NCBI GenBank assembly: GCA_003552485.1
Contig: PUMX01000439.1
Location: 1-5,560 of the forward strand
Length of the DNA: 5,560 nucleotides
From: Candidatus Hydrogenedentota bacterium
GTDB lineage: Bacteria; Hydrogenedentota; Hydrogenedentia; Hydrogenedentales; SLHB01
Direction: 5' to 3'
Numbering within the stretch: the first letter of the stretch is position 1; each line of letters begins with the position of its first letter. The position numbers and the translations under genes are program-made. The notes below the pieces were generated by a model. It ran no database searches, was not told the DNA's origin, and was given only the letters and a program-made list of their open reading frames with translations. Shown one piece after another: positions 4,657 to 5,560 of this stretch.

Positions 4657-5560
4657 CTACTGGTCTTCGGTCAATGCAAGGAGTTCATCCACCGTTGGGG
4701 CGCGCGGCGCACTTGGGTCCCCTTTGTCGATGAGCCACACATTGCGGAACCGCACTTCACCGGTGTGATCCTGGAAGTATGTCTGCGCCAAGGCGGTCTC
4801 AGCACGATCGCCGCCCGCGCCGGTGCCCTGCTCGAGCGTGGCGTCATCGTGAATGAGCACGCCGTTGTGCAGCACGGTTAGACGCGCATCCTCTACCTTA
4901 TCCCCGTTTTCATCGAAACGCGGCGCACGGAACCAAATATCGTAGGTCTGCCATACAAGCGGCGGGTACGTGGCATTGATGCGCGGCGGATATTCATTGT
5001 ACAACGACCCGTCGCCGTAAATCCGCGGCGGGTAGTCCCCGTAAGAATCCAGAATCTGCACTTCATAACGGCGCTGCACGTAGATGCCGCTATTGGCGGT
5101 ATCAGCGGGCCAGAACGGCAACTTGTACTCAAGATGTAGGAATTTGTCGCCGTAGTCATCCCGCGTTGTGGCGCCCTGTTTCAGCAAGCCGTCTTCGGTC
5201 ATTTCCGCGCCCTCGGCCCACATATCCAAGTTCTCCCCATCGAACAAGACCACGGCTCCCTCCGGCGGTTCGAGGCCAGCGGTCGGGCTTTCACGCTCAA
5301 CCTTGGACAACTGGCCCACGCTCTCGCCGTCTTCGCCGATGACGGTAATCCCGGCTTCATGAACCTCCCAGCGATAATCGTTCTCGACGCGGATGATGGA
5401 TTCGCCGAGTTCCGCCTCATACACGTCCGGCTCAGCTGGATCCGGGTTCTCCGCGCCAGGCAGTCCTCCTTCGAAGATCAAGACTTTGAACTGGTCATCG
5501 TCACGCAAGGCTACCTGCACACCCTTCTCGATACTATGCCCGTCGACGGTGATAGCCCCG
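4657..5560 (-). CDS. DUF1080 (3-keto-disaccharide hydrolase-type) protein, N-terminus beyond the window
   Basis: 300 residues are visible, ending at the TAG complementary to 4657-4659. A GTG at 5518-5520 could be read as a start, but the frame stays open to the right edge (GAITVDGHSIEKG precedes it), so the gene is treated as partial. The DUF1080 domain covers about residues 100-278 counted from the edge: AVVLFDGENLDMW, FLHLEYKLPFWP, NSGIYVQRRYEVQILDSYGDYPP (about 156-178), GSLYNEYPPR, YPPLVWQTYDIWFRAPRF (about 198-215) and VRFRNVWLIDKGD (269-281). This is a concanavalin-like fold common in Planctomycetes and relatives; members act on or bind 3-keto-sugars, but the substrate here cannot be told. 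The region before it (to about residue 95) ends in KVERESPTAGLEPPEGAVVLFDG, a linker style often seen before this domain in these phyla. Its N-terminal beta-rich segment is not identified. The gene is transcribed towards the DUF3592 gene and probably not in its operon. A signal peptide, if any, lies outside the window. Confidence 0.88.
   Translation of the reverse strand, partial: GAITVDGHSIEKGVQVALRDDDQFKVLIFEGGLPGAENPDPAEPDVYEAELGESIIRVENDYRWEVHEAGITVIGEDGESVGQLSKVERESPTAGLEPPEGAVVLFDGENLDMWAEGAEMTEDGLLKQGATTRDDYGDKFLHLEYKLPFWPADTANSGIYVQRRYEVQILDSYGDYPPRIYGDGSLYNEYPPRINATYPPLVWQTYDIWFRAPRFDENGDKVEDARLTVLHNGVLIHDDATLEQGTGAGGDRAETALAQTYFQDHTGEVRFRNVWLIDKGDPSAPRAPTVDELLALTEDQ

Noticed and set aside
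5518..5520. GTG as the start codon of the DUF1080 gene
   Set aside because: The frame remains open to the window edge with protein-like sequence, so the true start most likely lies outside.

Overview
The window reads as an ordinary chromosomal stretch of a moderately GC-rich, Gram-negative-type environmental bacterium. The combination of a DUF1080 (3-keto-disaccharide hydrolase) protein, a single prepilin-like protein with an atypical G|YSLIE leader, an exported YidR-like (DUF3748) propeller protein and a DUF3592 membrane protein recalls Planctomycetes, Verrucomicrobia and especially Candidatus Hydrogenedentes. That placement is inferred from gene content and was not tested. No mobile element, CRISPR array, tRNA, rRNA or phage gene was seen.

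Layout. Positions 3-506 (+) hold the 3' end of a gene I do not recognise. A 322-bp non-coding stretch (507-828) follows, with a tandem 15-bp repeat and a possible extended -10 promoter. Positions 829-2040 (+) encode a complete RpfG-type response regulator (REC, coiled-coil linker, HD-GYP), a probable cyclic-di-GMP phosphodiesterase with all its expected active-site residues. After two adjoining hairpins come three genes on the same strand: a secreted DUF3748 beta-propeller protein (2197-3576), a pseudopilin-like protein (3635-4093) and a two-helix DUF3592 membrane protein (4127-4585). Their gaps of 58 and 33 bp would allow co-transcription. A probable bidirectional terminator near 4588-4629 separates them from a convergent gene on the minus strand (4657 to the right edge), a DUF1080-domain protein that runs out of the window.

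How the genes fit together. The response regulator would turn a phosphorylation signal into c-di-GMP breakdown. The downstream proteins are all predicted to act in or beyond the inner membrane (exported propeller, pilin-like protein, membrane protein). Nothing in the sequence ties them into one pathway, and I see no convincing undescribed defence or biosynthetic system. The most notable points are the repeat upstream of the c-di-GMP regulator, the short inverted repeat following almost every stop codon without a clear U-tract, the exported YidR-like protein, and the stand-alone pilin-like protein with two cysteines in its hydrophobic segment.
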